Source: an uncultured Shewanella sp. (GTDB lineage: Bacteria; Pseudomonadota; Gammaproteobacteria; Enterobacterales; Shewanellaceae). Taken from it: a stretch of DNA of 64,000 nt. A model generated the notes under the pieces. That model had not been told where the DNA came from and searched no databases. It saw only the letters and a program-made list of their open reading frames with translations. Shown here in pieces: positions 8,971 through 18,616 of the stretch; the stretch's first letter is position 1, and the number at the start of each line of letters is the position of its first letter. The stretch spans positions 248,001-312,000 of the forward strand of contig NZ_CANMUW010000001.1 of NCBI RefSeq assembly GCF_947501225.1. Direction: 5' to 3'. The position numbers were made by a program, and so were the translations under genes.

Positions 8971-11967
8971 TTAGAATACTACTGTCACCACCTCTGAGCA
9001 GTCCCCCCCGCCGACGTTACACACCTGAATCGTATGGCTGCCGCCGCCTTTCTGGCCTGTATTGAGATCATAGCTGTAGGGTTCACCGCTGCCTCCGCTG
9101 GCTGGAATAGCATCATTATCGTCAAAGTAGATATCGACATCCTGATATTGATACCACTGAAGAGTGATATGTTTAACGCCCTTAACCTTCCAACCTGTGG
9201 CGGTGAGGTTAACGGGGCTGGATGCGAAGGTGGTAGCCGAAGCCGTGTTGGACTCAGGTGAACTACCATAGCCATTAAAAGCTGTAACACGGTAGTAATA
9301 GGTTGTATCTGCCGATAATCCGCTATCGCTGAAGGTGGTGACATTAGCACCTACCGAGCCTGCGTTGCTCCAGCTGCTTTGATCGAGTGAGCGCTCGACA
9401 TTAAAGCCCGATTCATCGTTCGATTCATCCGTCCAGCTGATATCAATCCGGCTCGATGATATCGGCGTCGCACCGAGCTGTGTTGGCGTTGCAGGCACAT
9501 CGCCACCTTGCAGGGTTTCGCTGCTGATGTAGAGCTCCCGGATATAGACGGTATCTAAGCCTCTGCGTCCAGGGGTTCGGTCGGTATCTTCGACACGTAT
9601 ACGCACATCGCCACTGGTGCCCTGAGGCATGAAGAAGGATATCGGGCTACCACTGCTGCTATTGTTGATCACAAGTAATTCGCTGAAGGCGCCGCCACCG
9701 ACTGAGTAGGAGAAACGCATCTGCTCGTTATCACTTGAGCCTGTCATCCAGGCATCGAGATGTAGGGTCACTGTGTTGCCCGCTATGATATTGAATAACC
9801 AGGTATGTTGCAGGTAACTATAGCGACTATTTTTTTTGCCGCTGGATTCCCGCTCCTGTATCGACTGCACAGAGCTGCTATCTAAGGTATCTGTATAGTC
9901 TCCCGTGACGGTGCCCGCACCGAACAGCTCGCTATGGGCGTATTGGTCCAGATAAGCCGGTGGTGAGATGCTGATCTTCGAGAGTATGACGCTATCCTGG
10001 GCACCTAAGTTGTCTGTGACGGTAAGGCTTGGGGTAAATGTACCCTGAGCCGAATAGAGGTGAGTCGGATTGGCTGAAGTTGAGCCGTTGCCGTCGCCGA
10101 ACTGCCAGACATAGCTTATGGTGCCGGACTCATCCTGATCTTCTGAGCCTGTACTATAAAATTGAACACTGTGGGGGGCGGTGCCCGAATAGCTGTCGGC
10201 ACTGGCTATTGCGACGGGAGCCTGATTGATGACTGAGATAGTTAATGTGTCTGAGTCAGTTAAATTGTCGGTATCGGTAACGGTCAGGGTCACGCTATAT
10301 TCACCCGGGGCCAGGTATTCATGAGATGGGCTCACTCCGCTAGCCAAGTTTCCATCGCCGAAGTCCCAGTTGTAGCTGGTGATGCCAATATCATCACTGG
10401 AAGCCGAGCCATCGAAGAATGCGGTTATTGGTGCGTATCCGGGCAGATAGTCCACCGATGCGGCGACGGCTGCAGGAGATTGTAAATTGCTGGTACTTTG
10501 TACGCTACCTGTGATGCTGTAGAGGCCTAGGCTGCCGTAATCACTGTAGCCGGTGGAGAGATCGCCTTTCCCCGTGCCATCGACCTTAAGGTAGTACTCC
10601 CCATTGCTGGTAAAGCTGCCGCTTAGCGCCGCCGGTAGTGATGAGCTGGGGTTATTGCTGGCAATCAGAGTGCCTGCGCTATCATAAAGCTCGGCCAGAA
10701 TATCCAGGTTCGGGCTCACATTCGATGGCGAGATACTCAGGCTGAAACTTCCCGCTCCGGCAGTGAAGCTGAACATATCCATATCATCACGGCGGCGTAT
10801 CAGGCCGCTACCTTCGAGTAGGGTCGTGTCGCCATTGGGTGTTTCGGTTAATGCCGATGCGCTGGCGATACTGTCGCCATGATCATCGAGCATCAGAGGG
10901 GCGCCGTAATTCTGTATTACCTGAATATCATCCTGAAACTGATTGGCCAGAGGGTACTCCCCCTTGCTCCACTGTACGAGCTCGCGGTAATAGCCCACTC
11001 CCATGATGGGGGCCCAGCCGGTGGCACCTGAGCCGTGCCCCTGATAGTAGCTGGAGCCACCACTCTGGCCGTCATGGCTCAGCCCCAGGTTGTGACCGGC
11101 CTCGTGGGTTATCGCTTCCCCGGCGCCAACAACGCTTGAGTTAAACACGAAGGCGGGTTTGTAGTAATCGCTATAACTGCCGTAATCGTCGAAAATCCTT
11201 AAGTAGGCGAAACCGCCGCAGCCACAGTTAGCGAAGTTATCCTGAGTGATAACCACCCGGGTGCCGAAAGTCTGATCGGACGAGGTGGTTCTGGTTATCA
11301 TGTCCGGAGAGGGCTCCTGAGTGGTCACATTAACGTTAAAAGGTGCAAAATCTTCGGCCACCTGTTGCCACATCAGATAGATTCTATCGAGCTCCAGCTG
11401 TGTGAAGGAGGCCGACGTGCCATCTGTGTTATAGGCGGGGGAGTTTATCGTGGCGACATTGTATGAGTTATTCCATGCGGTTCCGGTTGTCGTGTGGCCG
11501 TCAAAATCGAGAAATATCGTTCGCGGTGCACCGGGGCGGCTGTTGAGACTAAAGGTCTGGGCTTCGCTGAGTGCGGCCTGGGGTTCACTGCCTGAAGCTG
11601 ACTCTGATAGCTCGGTGGGGACTGCAATTTCTACGTAGAAGATATGTCCCTTGCGATCTAACCAAACCGTCCTATCGGTTCTGATCAATTTAGCTAAATC
11701 TGCGGTACTCATATCATATGCGGCAGCGACATCCGCTAATCTATCGCCCAGCAGAGATATGGCGTGTTCGCCATTAGCGGGTTCGGGGAGATTGATGTCA
11801 GGGAAGGCTCTGTGTTGAGAGCCGGGATTAGGAGGTGTGCCGGAGCTGGTGCTTGTATTGGTACTCGTCGTTGGGTTGGCTGCAACGGCATCTGATCCCG
11901 ATAAACCTGCTGCAGATAAGGACAGGCTTAACAGCGCGATCCTTAAAAATTTAGCTCTGTAATCCAT
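8971..11967 (-). CDS. Secreted metzincin-type zinc metalloprotease with PKD, FN3 and C-terminal modules
   Basis: The 998-residue protein has a signal peptide (1-30), a pro-region with a LysM-like stretch (about 60-110) and a catalytic domain with the metzincin zinc motif HEAGHNLGLSHD (residues 288-299) and a Met-turn around PIMGVGYY (Met322). A PPC-like domain (about 360-485), two PKD domains (about 498-580 and 582-665, each with a WDFGDG/WQFGDG core), a jelly-roll-like region (about 670-815), an FN3 domain (about 825-915) and an 80-residue C-terminal module (about 917-998) follow. The last module, with KGVKHITL, GGGSHTI and two Cys and ending VVF, matches the end of the convergent subtilase. 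It is likely a type II-secreted protease for particulate protein. Confidence 0.9.
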   Translation of the reverse strand: MDYRAKFLRIALLSLSLSAAGLSGSDAVAANPTTSTNTSTSSGTPPNPGSQHRAFPDINLPEPANGEHAISLLGDRLADVAAAYDMSTADLAKLIRTDRTVWLDRKGHIFYVEIAVPTELSESASGSEPQAALSEAQTFSLNSRPGAPRTIFLDFDGHTTTGTAWNNSYNVATINSPAYNTDGTSASFTQLELDRIYLMWQQVAEDFAPFNVNVTTQEPSPDMITRTTSSDQTFGTRVVITQDNFANCGCGGFAYLRIFDDYGSYSDYYKPAFVFNSSVVGAGEAITHEAGHNLGLSHDGQSGGSSYYQGHGSGATGWAPIMGVGYYRELVQWSKGEYPLANQFQDDIQVIQNYGAPLMLDDHGDSIASASALTETPNGDTTLLEGSGLIRRRDDMDMFSFTAGAGSFSLSISPSNVSPNLDILAELYDSAGTLIASNNPSSSLPAALSGSFTSNGEYYLKVDGTGKGDLSTGYSDYGSLGLYSITGSVQSTSNLQSPAAVAASVDYLPGYAPITAFFDGSASSDDIGITSYNWDFGDGNLASGVSPSHEYLAPGEYSVTLTVTDTDNLTDSDTLTISVINQAPVAIASADSYSGTAPHSVQFYSTGSEDQDESGTISYVWQFGDGNGSTSANPTHLYSAQGTFTPSLTVTDNLGAQDSVILSKISISPPAYLDQYAHSELFGAGTVTGDYTDTLDSSSVQSIQERESSGKKNSRYSYLQHTWLFNIIAGNTVTLHLDAWMTGSSDNEQMRFSYSVGGGAFSELLVINNSSSGSPISFFMPQGTSGDVRIRVEDTDRTPGRRGLDTVYIRELYISSETLQGGDVPATPTQLGATPISSSRIDISWTDESNDESGFNVERSLDQSSWSNAGSVGANVTTFSDSGLSADTTYYYRVTAFNGYGSSPESNTASATTFASSPVNLTATGWKVKGVKHITLQWYQYQDVDIYFDDNDAIPASGGSGEPYSYDLNTGQKGGGSHTIQVCNVGGGDCSEVVTVVF

Positions 11968-12154
11968 TACCGTTCCCCTTTTTTAAGCGGCCGATAGTTA
12001 CCTTAAGTCTAGCAGAGGCGCGGGTTTGAATACTTTTGTTACATAAAACTCAGTTCAAGTCGCGCAAATAGTTAGAAATATTTTTTTAGGAAAGGCTGGT
12101 GTTTGAAGGAATATGGACCTGGCAAGGCCAGCTGCCATGTGTAGCGAAAGAGAT

Positions 12155-12181
12155 AAAAAAGGCCGCATTTTATTACGGCCT
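12155..12181 (-). terminator. Terminator of the small lipoprotein gene
   Basis: On the minus strand AGGCCG, a 10-base loop and CGGCCT run straight into six T, 30 bases downstream of the stop at 12210. Its presence argues that the plus-strand frame 12099-12437 is not a gene. Confidence 0.75.
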
Positions 12182-12209
12182 GTTTGTCTTTCTATTAATG
12201 CTCTATGGG

Positions 12210-12590
12210 TTATTCGGGGATGCACTTAGAGAGGGGCAGTGGACGGCTTTGGTCGCTCTTTTCGTGATAGACGAAACACTGTTCGCCCTGTACCAAAAGT
12301 TGGATCATATCGGGCATCTCGAAGGTTCGCCCCATGATAAGCTGACCGTTAGGGTCTGTATGGGGGGCACGGCTGAGCGACAAGCGACTGCTTTGCCTGA
12401 ACGCATCGTCTGCAATGAGTACCTCTTTCACCTTTAACATGCTGGCTATCGCATCCCGGAGCTCAGTGGTGCTCTGGGCTGAACTAGTGGTCAGCAGCGC
12501 AGGCGCTGCCTCACTCATTTTCAGATCATGGGCTTGCAGTGAGCAGCCGGTCAGCAGAAGCAGTATGGGTGGTAAGTGATAAGCTTTCAT
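12210..12590 (-). CDS. Small hypothetical lipoprotein
   Basis: The 126-residue product has a short signal sequence and a lipobox LLTGC (Cys16), so it should be lipid-anchored. The mature part is mainly helical, with two further Cys near the C terminus (EQCFVY and SKCIPE) that could form a disulfide in the periplasm. It does not match a family I recognise. It starts 8 bases after the stop of the S41 protease gene on the same strand, so the two form an operon; a role alongside that protease is an inference from position only. Confidence 0.7.
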   Translation of the reverse strand: MKAYHLPPILLLLTGCSLQAHDLKMSEAAPALLTTSSAQSTTELRDAIASMLKVKEVLIADDAFRQSSRLSLSRAPHTDPNGQLIMGRTFEMPDMIQLLVQGEQCFVYHEKSDQSRPLPLSKCIPE

Positions 12591-12598
12591 CTCAACCT

Positions 12599-14197
12599 CT
12601 ACTCTTGATGTGAGGGCTGTGGGCCTCGGGTTAATATGCGGTTATTGAGTAACACATTTTGCTTGCGACTATCTTCGATTACGAAACCTGGATCGATAAC
12701 CTGGCTCCTGGGTCTGGCCTTAGCCATATTGCTGACAGTTATCGGACATTGACCGTTGGCGCGGTAGTAGAGCGCCGCGTTGAGTAATCGCTCATCGGTA
12801 TCGCCTAAGGCGTGGTTGAAGTCATCGCTCAGGCTACACCCCGGAATTTCACTTTCCAGCGTCGGGCTGGTGCTGGGTACGAAACCATCTGAGTAATCGC
12901 CGAAGCCCTTATTGTTCTCCCCCTTAAACTGTACGGTAAAAAATGTCGTGCCACAGTTTGGGGTCGGGTAGAAGCCATAGGGTTTACCACAAGTCGTATC
13001 CCCTATCTGGATGACCTCAATATCTATGCCTCGCAGACTATTCATCAAGGCCTCACTGGCGGAGCAGGTATTTGCAGTCGTGAGCACAAACAGGCGTGAC
13101 AGGTTCAGGCTAGGCAGAGACCGTCCGGCGCCGAGTAACGTGGCATTAAAGCCCAGACTCTCGCTGAAGAAGGGCATGGGAGTCAGGGCTTCTCCGGTGA
13201 CGGGGTTGGTGTTGGGGTGTTTATCGTTGAAGGTGCTACGCTCAAATATCTTCCCCTGGGTCGCCTGGCTGCCGGCTATCATATAACCGAGTTGACCAGC
13301 CATCGCCAACAGGCCTCCGCCGTTGTATCTGAGATCCAGCACCAGATCATCAACACCCGCGTCACTAAGGGTGTTGATGGCATCGAACAGGCCGCGCTCC
13401 GCGGTAGCGATATGAGCATTAAACTGCAGGTACCCCACCTTGCCGGTCGTAGTGACGATTGTGGTCGTGTTCTGAACCGGAGTTGAGATTATGGTCTGCG
13501 CCGTCAGGGTCAACTCGGTAAAAGTCGTTTTATCTAAGTGTTGGAATGTGAACCTGGTCTGTTGCCCGGCGGTTTCAGGAAACAAGCCTCTGTTGAGAAT
13601 TGCTATGCTGGCGCTATCGGCCGCATCCTTAACATTTACGCCATCGATCTCTGTGACAACATAGCCGCGGGAAACCTCCATCTCCGAGGCCGGTGAGTTA
13701 GGTTCGACATAGGTTACGGTAATTTTTCTATCCTGACTGCCGTCTGCCTGCTGAATGAAGAAATGGGCGCCGTAGCCCACTGTGGCACCGGACTGGTTGA
13801 GCTGATCCCATTCGCTTGTGGGCATTGAGAAGTGAAACTTATCCTTGGTATTACCCGAGGGCGACAACTCCTGGGTTTTCAATTGATCGAAGTAGGCGAG
13901 CACACTGAAAGGAGCCGGATCGACATCGGCTATTTCGTCGTACCAGAGGTAGGTATCGTTACTCCATGACCTTAACCAGAGTTTCTCCGTTAACTCTGAG
14001 CCATTTGGATCGGCGACGCATCGGTTGGCAAATTCACTATCGGGAGCAAATACACCCGCCACCCACTGCGGCGTTCCCGTCCCCCCTCCACCCGAGGTAT
14101 TGTCACCTGAGCCGGAACTGCTGCCACCACAACCTGCTAAGGTAAATAGTGCTGAAGTGAGTAACAATGTCAGTGTTTTTCCAGAGAGTAACGTCAT
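12599..14197 (-). CDS. S41-family (C-terminal processing type) peptidase, lipoprotein
   Basis: The 532-residue product has a lipobox TLAGC (Cys23) followed by a Ser/Gly linker. The CtpA-like core follows: an N-terminal helical cap (LRSWSNDTYLWYDEI), a PDZ-like region (about 135-235), the GKVGYLQFN and DDLVLDLRYNGGG strands, the nucleophile Ser379 in TCSASE and the general-base Lys405 in TTCGKPYG. Ser-Lys dyads of this layout define S41 proteases. Its lipidation suggests attachment to the outer or inner membrane facing the periplasm or cell surface. It is the first gene of a two-gene operon with the small lipoprotein. Substrate unknown. Confidence 0.9.
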   Translation of the reverse strand: MTLLSGKTLTLLLTSALFTLAGCGGSSSGSGDNTSGGGGTGTPQWVAGVFAPDSEFANRCVADPNGSELTEKLWLRSWSNDTYLWYDEIADVDPAPFSVLAYFDQLKTQELSPSGNTKDKFHFSMPTSEWDQLNQSGATVGYGAHFFIQQADGSQDRKITVTYVEPNSPASEMEVSRGYVVTEIDGVNVKDAADSASIAILNRGLFPETAGQQTRFTFQHLDKTTFTELTLTAQTIISTPVQNTTTIVTTTGKVGYLQFNAHIATAERGLFDAINTLSDAGVDDLVLDLRYNGGGLLAMAGQLGYMIAGSQATQGKIFERSTFNDKHPNTNPVTGEALTPMPFFSESLGFNATLLGAGRSLPSLNLSRLFVLTTANTCSASEALMNSLRGIDIEVIQIGDTTCGKPYGFYPTPNCGTTFFTVQFKGENNKGFGDYSDGFVPSTSPTLESEIPGCSLSDDFNHALGDTDERLLNAALYYRANGQCPITVSNMAKARPRSQVIDPGFVIEDSRKQNVLLNNRILTRGPQPSHQE

Positions 14198-14460
14198 AAA
14201 TATTCCCTTATTAAACTTATCTCTTGTATCGATACAAAGTGATGGTTATGTTGGCTGTTTGTTGGTGGTATTTATATTTTATACCACAACTTCTTCTCTG
14301 CGTATGCAGCTTAAATTTTTTTGACTGACACAGATGCCTGGCCGGGTTAAATTATCTGTGATGAAGGATTTTATGGTGGCGGGTATGAAGTCGCGAATAA
14401 TGGTCAGTCGAGATTAAAGCTGCTTTAATAGTGGCTTGACTTGAATTTTTTAAGGTAGTT

Positions 14461-15195
14461 ATGGCTTTTTCTGTTTTGGATCTCGTCTCATTTGTCTGTT
14501 TTATCTGCTGTTGGGTAGGTTATACCTCTTTTGCCCGGCGCAAGGCCAAGACCACCAACTGTATCGCCCGTTGCCTGCATCAGCATCGTATTCATTGGAT
14601 GAATGAGTTGATGACCCGTGAGGTGAGGGTGGGGGAAGCGGCGCTATTGGCCAACCTTGAGCGCAATATTACCTTCTTTGCCTCGACGACCATGCTGGTA
14701 CTTGCCGGTGTGTTGACCCTGTTTTCTCAGGTCGAGCGATTAGAGGCTGTTATCGCGTCAATCCCCTATACCGCGACCCCAAATGATGCCCTGATCCAGT
14801 TGAAACTCAGTCTGCTGACCTTTATCTTCGTGATGGCTTTTTTCCAGTTTACCTGGTCGATGCGACAATATGGTTTTCTTAACGTGATGGTCGGAGCTGC
14901 GCCCATAGACCCAACGGGGGGCGGGGATGAGAGACTCCGTTGCTACGCCAGACAGATGGCCATAGTGCAAGATCAGGCGGCTCATTCATATAATTATGGT
15001 CTCAGAGCCTATTACTTCTCTATGGCGGTGTTGAGTTGGTTTTTTCATCCGGCACTGTTTATCGTGACCAGCCTGTTTGTCGTCTATACCCTTTATGCGC
15101 GGGAGTTTAACTCTAAGGCGGTGGTGGCCATCACATCGGGTATGCAGGTGCTGGATGAGCAGGCACAGAAAAATAAAAAGAATTCGGTTAAATGA
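14461..15195 (+). CDS. DUF599 family inner membrane protein
   Basis: The 244-residue protein has four predicted membrane helices: about 5-22, 72-92, 115-135 and 190-220. The segment AHSYNYGLRAYYFSMAVL, followed by SWFFHP, is the family signature. The family is common in proteobacteria and has no established function. It starts at an ATG after an AAGG ribosome-binding site and is read divergently from the S41 protease gene, whose promoter it shares space with in 14198-14460. No obvious functional partner is adjacent. Confidence 0.85.
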   Translation: MAFSVLDLVSFVCFICCWVGYTSFARRKAKTTNCIARCLHQHRIHWMNELMTREVRVGEAALLANLERNITFFASTTMLVLAGVLTLFSQVERLEAVIASIPYTATPNDALIQLKLSLLTFIFVMAFFQFTWSMRQYGFLNVMVGAAPIDPTGGGDERLRCYARQMAIVQDQAAHSYNYGLRAYYFSMAVLSWFFHPALFIVTSLFVVYTLYAREFNSKAVVAITSGMQVLDEQAQKNKKNSVK

Positions 15196-15310
15196 ATAGC
15201 GCCCAGCTCCAGGCCTGACACAGAGAGAGTGCCGGCGTATACAGTCGTGGTGTTATGACTGGTTTGCTGCTAGGTTATGACACTTAGTATGGATCAATAG
15301 GGATATTGTA

Positions 15311-16384
15311 ATGCAGATAGACGGACACCATGGGTTAACCTATATTGCGGCAAGACTGGCTGGTTTTACCGCCTCCGATGCGCAGATTATCGCCTATAGC
15401 GCCCAGTATGTGGATGACGCCACAAATTCGGGCGTTATCCGGTTTGATAACGGGGCCATGTATTCGAGGATCTCATCGGCTCATAAGATGCTGGATTATC
15501 GCAACTCCGAGAAGTTAGCCAACCACAGGGTGTGGGCATCGTTTCACTTTCTGCCGGGCAACGGGGGGCTGCCTGCCGGGCTCAACCCCGATGGGAGTTT
15601 TATCAATAAGCTGGTTTGTAAGCCCGACAGCTATGTAGCCAGAGATATGCTGCGCCTCTCGATACAGGACAGAGAAAAGCCCTACGGTCTCCACCGTCTG
15701 GGCGTTACCATGCATGTCTATGCCGACACCTTTACCCATCAAGGGTTCTCCGGCAATATTCACGAGATCAATAAGGTTGAAGATTTGCAGAGCAGCGATG
15801 CTTCCCTCGACCAAAGCTTCTTCTCCAAGATAGCAAACTTCTTCGTCAGCAGTGCCTTTCCTCTCGGCCATGGGGCGGCGTTAAGTCACCCCGATCGCCC
15901 CTATATATCATGGAAGTATGTTAACGGCCTCGGGGAAACGGTTGAACGTAACAATCAAACGATTTTCTTCGAGGCGGTAGATATGATGTGCCGCGCGATG
16001 CGCTGTTACCTGAGTGGCGATACAGACCTTGAACTCGACAGTGTCGCTGGTATTCCCGAGGCCGATGCGCAGTTGATCAAGTCAATGCTCGACTCGATCC
16101 GTGATGATGATGGCGAGGAGCGCCACAGCAAGTGGCTCGAAGCCATTGCCCTCGGACAGTTCTCCTTCGGGGCAGAGCAGGTAAGCTACATTGCAAAGGG
16201 GGAGGGTTCCTGGAAGCATCAATCCATAGGGCAGTTAGAAGCTGTAGATGATGATGAGGATGAGTTTGTCTACTCCCCTGCATTTCTGACCTCAGACTGG
16301 AAGATGTTCCATGATGCGCTGCAGGCTCACCGCTTCGATATCCTGCATGATGTATTACCTAAGTATGGTATCTGCGCCGCCTGA
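15311..16384 (+). CDS. DUF6765 family protein
   Basis: The 357-residue soluble protein begins MQIDGHHGLTYIAARLAGF and contains SAQYVDDATNSGVIRFDNGA, KMLDYRN, FHFLPGNGG and a His-rich HVYADTFTHQGFSG segment. The conserved His and Asp residues (HH at 6-7, YVDDA, HVYAD, HQGF) are arranged as in the zinc-dependent phospholipase C/S1-P1-like helical fold, which the family may share; that is an inference from the residue pattern. No signal peptide is seen. The C-terminal third (about 245-340) is acidic. It lies alone between the DUF599 gene and a convergent c-di-GMP gene. Confidence 0.7.
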   Translation: MQIDGHHGLTYIAARLAGFTASDAQIIAYSAQYVDDATNSGVIRFDNGAMYSRISSAHKMLDYRNSEKLANHRVWASFHFLPGNGGLPAGLNPDGSFINKLVCKPDSYVARDMLRLSIQDREKPYGLHRLGVTMHVYADTFTHQGFSGNIHEINKVEDLQSSDASLDQSFFSKIANFFVSSAFPLGHGAALSHPDRPYISWKYVNGLGETVERNNQTIFFEAVDMMCRAMRCYLSGDTDLELDSVAGIPEADAQLIKSMLDSIRDDDGEERHSKWLEAIALGQFSFGAEQVSYIAKGEGSWKHQSIGQLEAVDDDEDEFVYSPAFLTSDWKMFHDALQAHRFDILHDVLPKYGICAA

Positions 16385-16469
16385 TCCCGGAGGAGATTGA
16401 AATGATTTTTAGCCCGGGTAACGCAGGCTATCGCATTGTTTCCCGGGTGAGTCTATTCCCATTAGGGGG

Positions 16470-18407
16470 TTAGTCTGCCAGATAATCAGCCTCAAAGTCC
16501 TCGGCGCTGCTCGGTTTGCCGTAGAGGTAGCCCTGACCATAATCACATCCTTCGCTTTGGATAAAATCATCCTGCTCATGTGTCTCCACACCTTCGGCTA
16601 TCACGTGCAGGTTCAGCTTTTTCCCCATGGCGATGATGGCCCGAGTGAGCTCTCTGTCCTGCTCTTTTTTATGCAGATTGGTGATGAAGCAGCGATCTAT
16701 CTTCAGGGTATTAAATGAGTATTTCTGTAGATAACTTAACGAGGAGTAGCCGGTACCGAAATCATCGAGGGAGATACGGATCCCCAATGCCTGAAGCTTC
16801 TGAATTGAGTCGTGGGCCAGGTGCTCATCCTGTAACAGTATCCCTTCGGTTATCTCAAGTTCTAATGAGGTGGCGGGGAGTTGGTATAGGGTAAGCAGAT
16901 CTGCAATATGTTCGGCAAAATTTGGTGCCCTGAACTGCAGCGGTGATATGTTGATGGCAATCCTGAACTCATTTTGCCTCAGGAGTAGCCACTGAGCCGC
17001 CTGAGAGAGTGCACTGTGGAGGACGAAGTTACCTATCTCGATGATCTGACCATTATGCTCAGCTAAGTTAATAAATTGGTCGGGTGGTACCTGGCCCAGA
17101 ACTGGGTTATGCCATCTGAGCAGCGCTTCTGCACCAATAATTTCTTTGGTTTTCAGGCAGATTAAAGGCTGGTAGTTCAGGTATAGCTCTTGATTACTCA
17201 GTGCGTCGACCAGATGAGACTCCAGCTGATATCGTTGTCTTATCTTCGAGTGAGTATCTCGATTGAAGAAGCTATAACTGGCTCCCTCTGTTTTGCTTAT
17301 ACTCATCGCCGCGCTTGATTTTTGCAGCAACTCCTCTGTCGTTTTAGCATCCGCGGGAAACTGGGCTATGCCCATGCAGGAGGGAACCGTTATGGTGAAA
17401 TCGGCGATGTAGAAAGGACTGTTGCAGCAATTTAGTATGTTGGTAATGAGCGACAGTTCATCACGACTCGAGCGTTTATGGGAGTGAGCGATGACAAATT
17501 CAGACCCGGCAATACGGGCGATAACAGCGTCTTCGTTTAACTGCCGGGTGATCCTTTGACTGAATTGAGAAAGGATCTGATCACCGACCACATAACCATA
17601 TGTGTCATTAATGGACTTAAATTTTCTCAGACCAAAATAGAGTACCGTGACAACCTGTGAACCTTTTACCCGTTTTAGCATCTGGTTGAGTGACTCGACT
17701 AGACTCGTTCGTTTAGGCAGTCCGGTGAGTTCGTCATAGGTCTTGCTGTATTCCAGAGTATACTCTGCCGAGGTTCTGTCCTCTATCTCCCGGATAAGTT
17801 TTGTGCTGAGCTCCGCCAGTTCATGGGTTCTGAGTTGCACCCGCTTTTCCAGAATTCGGTTCAGGAAGCGCAGCTTCTCCTGCTGATATAAGCTGGCGAG
17901 ATTTGTTATTATCGCCTCTTGGAATCTGGCTAACAAATGGCGAAATTTATTGTTGTAACTGTGCTCCTTGTTGTCGAGCATACAGATGGTGCCGAAGGGC
18001 GTATTATCGGGCCAGAGCAGCGGCAGGCCACAGTAGGCAATCATACCGAGTTTCAGGTCCGGATTATTATCCCAATCTCTGTCTTTCAATGCGTTGGGAA
18101 TATGCAGCTCACTATTTTGAGCGATGACGGTTTCACAGTATAGGCCATGGCCTAAGCTATCTTTATCGTGACGACGGTAGGGATTACCGATACTCCTGCT
18201 GCTGGCAAACACCTCCATCTTATTATCATCTTTATGTATTCGCATGATGAGGACGGCCGGGGTATCGACAATTTCAGAGATCAGATCCAGAGTCTGTTGC
18301 CAACTATTAAACATATCTTCGGGCACAGCTATCTCGGCGGCAGTGACCGATATCTCATTGAGCAGGTGTTCGTCGTGTAGGTGCCGTTCCGCGGCTTTAT
18401 CCATCAT
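16470..18407 (-). CDS. GAF-GGDEF-EAL protein, probable c-di-GMP phosphodiesterase
   Basis: The 645-residue cytoplasmic protein has a GAF sensor (about 30-175), a helical linker (about 178-215), a GGDEF domain (about 220-380) and an EAL domain (about 395-640). The GGDEF loop is AGSEF (300-304), so cyclase activity is unlikely. The EAL domain keeps EALLRW (427-432), the ELEITEG metal-binding segment, LDDFGTGYSS (547-556), KIDRCFI and AEGVETHEQ, so it should hydrolyse c-di-GMP. The degenerate GGDEF may bind GTP to regulate it. GAF domains of this type bind small ligands; the ligand is not deducible. It is monocistronic and converges on the DUF6765 gene. Confidence 0.9.
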   Translation of the reverse strand: MMDKAAERHLHDEHLLNEISVTAAEIAVPEDMFNSWQQTLDLISEIVDTPAVLIMRIHKDDNKMEVFASSRSIGNPYRRHDKDSLGHGLYCETVIAQNSELHIPNALKDRDWDNNPDLKLGMIAYCGLPLLWPDNTPFGTICMLDNKEHSYNNKFRHLLARFQEAIITNLASLYQQEKLRFLNRILEKRVQLRTHELAELSTKLIREIEDRTSAEYTLEYSKTYDELTGLPKRTSLVESLNQMLKRVKGSQVVTVLYFGLRKFKSINDTYGYVVGDQILSQFSQRITRQLNEDAVIARIAGSEFVIAHSHKRSSRDELSLITNILNCCNSPFYIADFTITVPSCMGIAQFPADAKTTEELLQKSSAAMSISKTEGASYSFFNRDTHSKIRQRYQLESHLVDALSNQELYLNYQPLICLKTKEIIGAEALLRWHNPVLGQVPPDQFINLAEHNGQIIEIGNFVLHSALSQAAQWLLLRQNEFRIAINISPLQFRAPNFAEHIADLLTLYQLPATSLELEITEGILLQDEHLAHDSIQKLQALGIRISLDDFGTGYSSLSYLQKYSFNTLKIDRCFITNLHKKEQDRELTRAIIAMGKKLNLHVIAEGVETHEQDDFIQSEGCDYGQGYLYGKPSSAEDFEADYLAD

Positions 18408-18616
18408 CTTGCAACTGTCCTTTGCGAATGATTCCTATTAGTAAACTATAGCCCCTTTATTAAATGGTGTTAAGGGCTTAGTTTCTGCTTTTAAAGGCTA
18501 TTTTATACTATTCACCCTACAGGTTATGCGTTATTCATCTAAATCTGAGCAGAGCTGGGTTATCGGAGGATGGCTGTGGTGACATCCCCCCCGGTAGCTG
18601 AGATTAAAGGTAGAAC

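Noticed and set aside
12099..12437. Plus-strand frame of 112 residues with a hydrophobic stretch
   Set aside because: It overlaps a lipoprotein gene on the other strand and crosses that gene's terminator.
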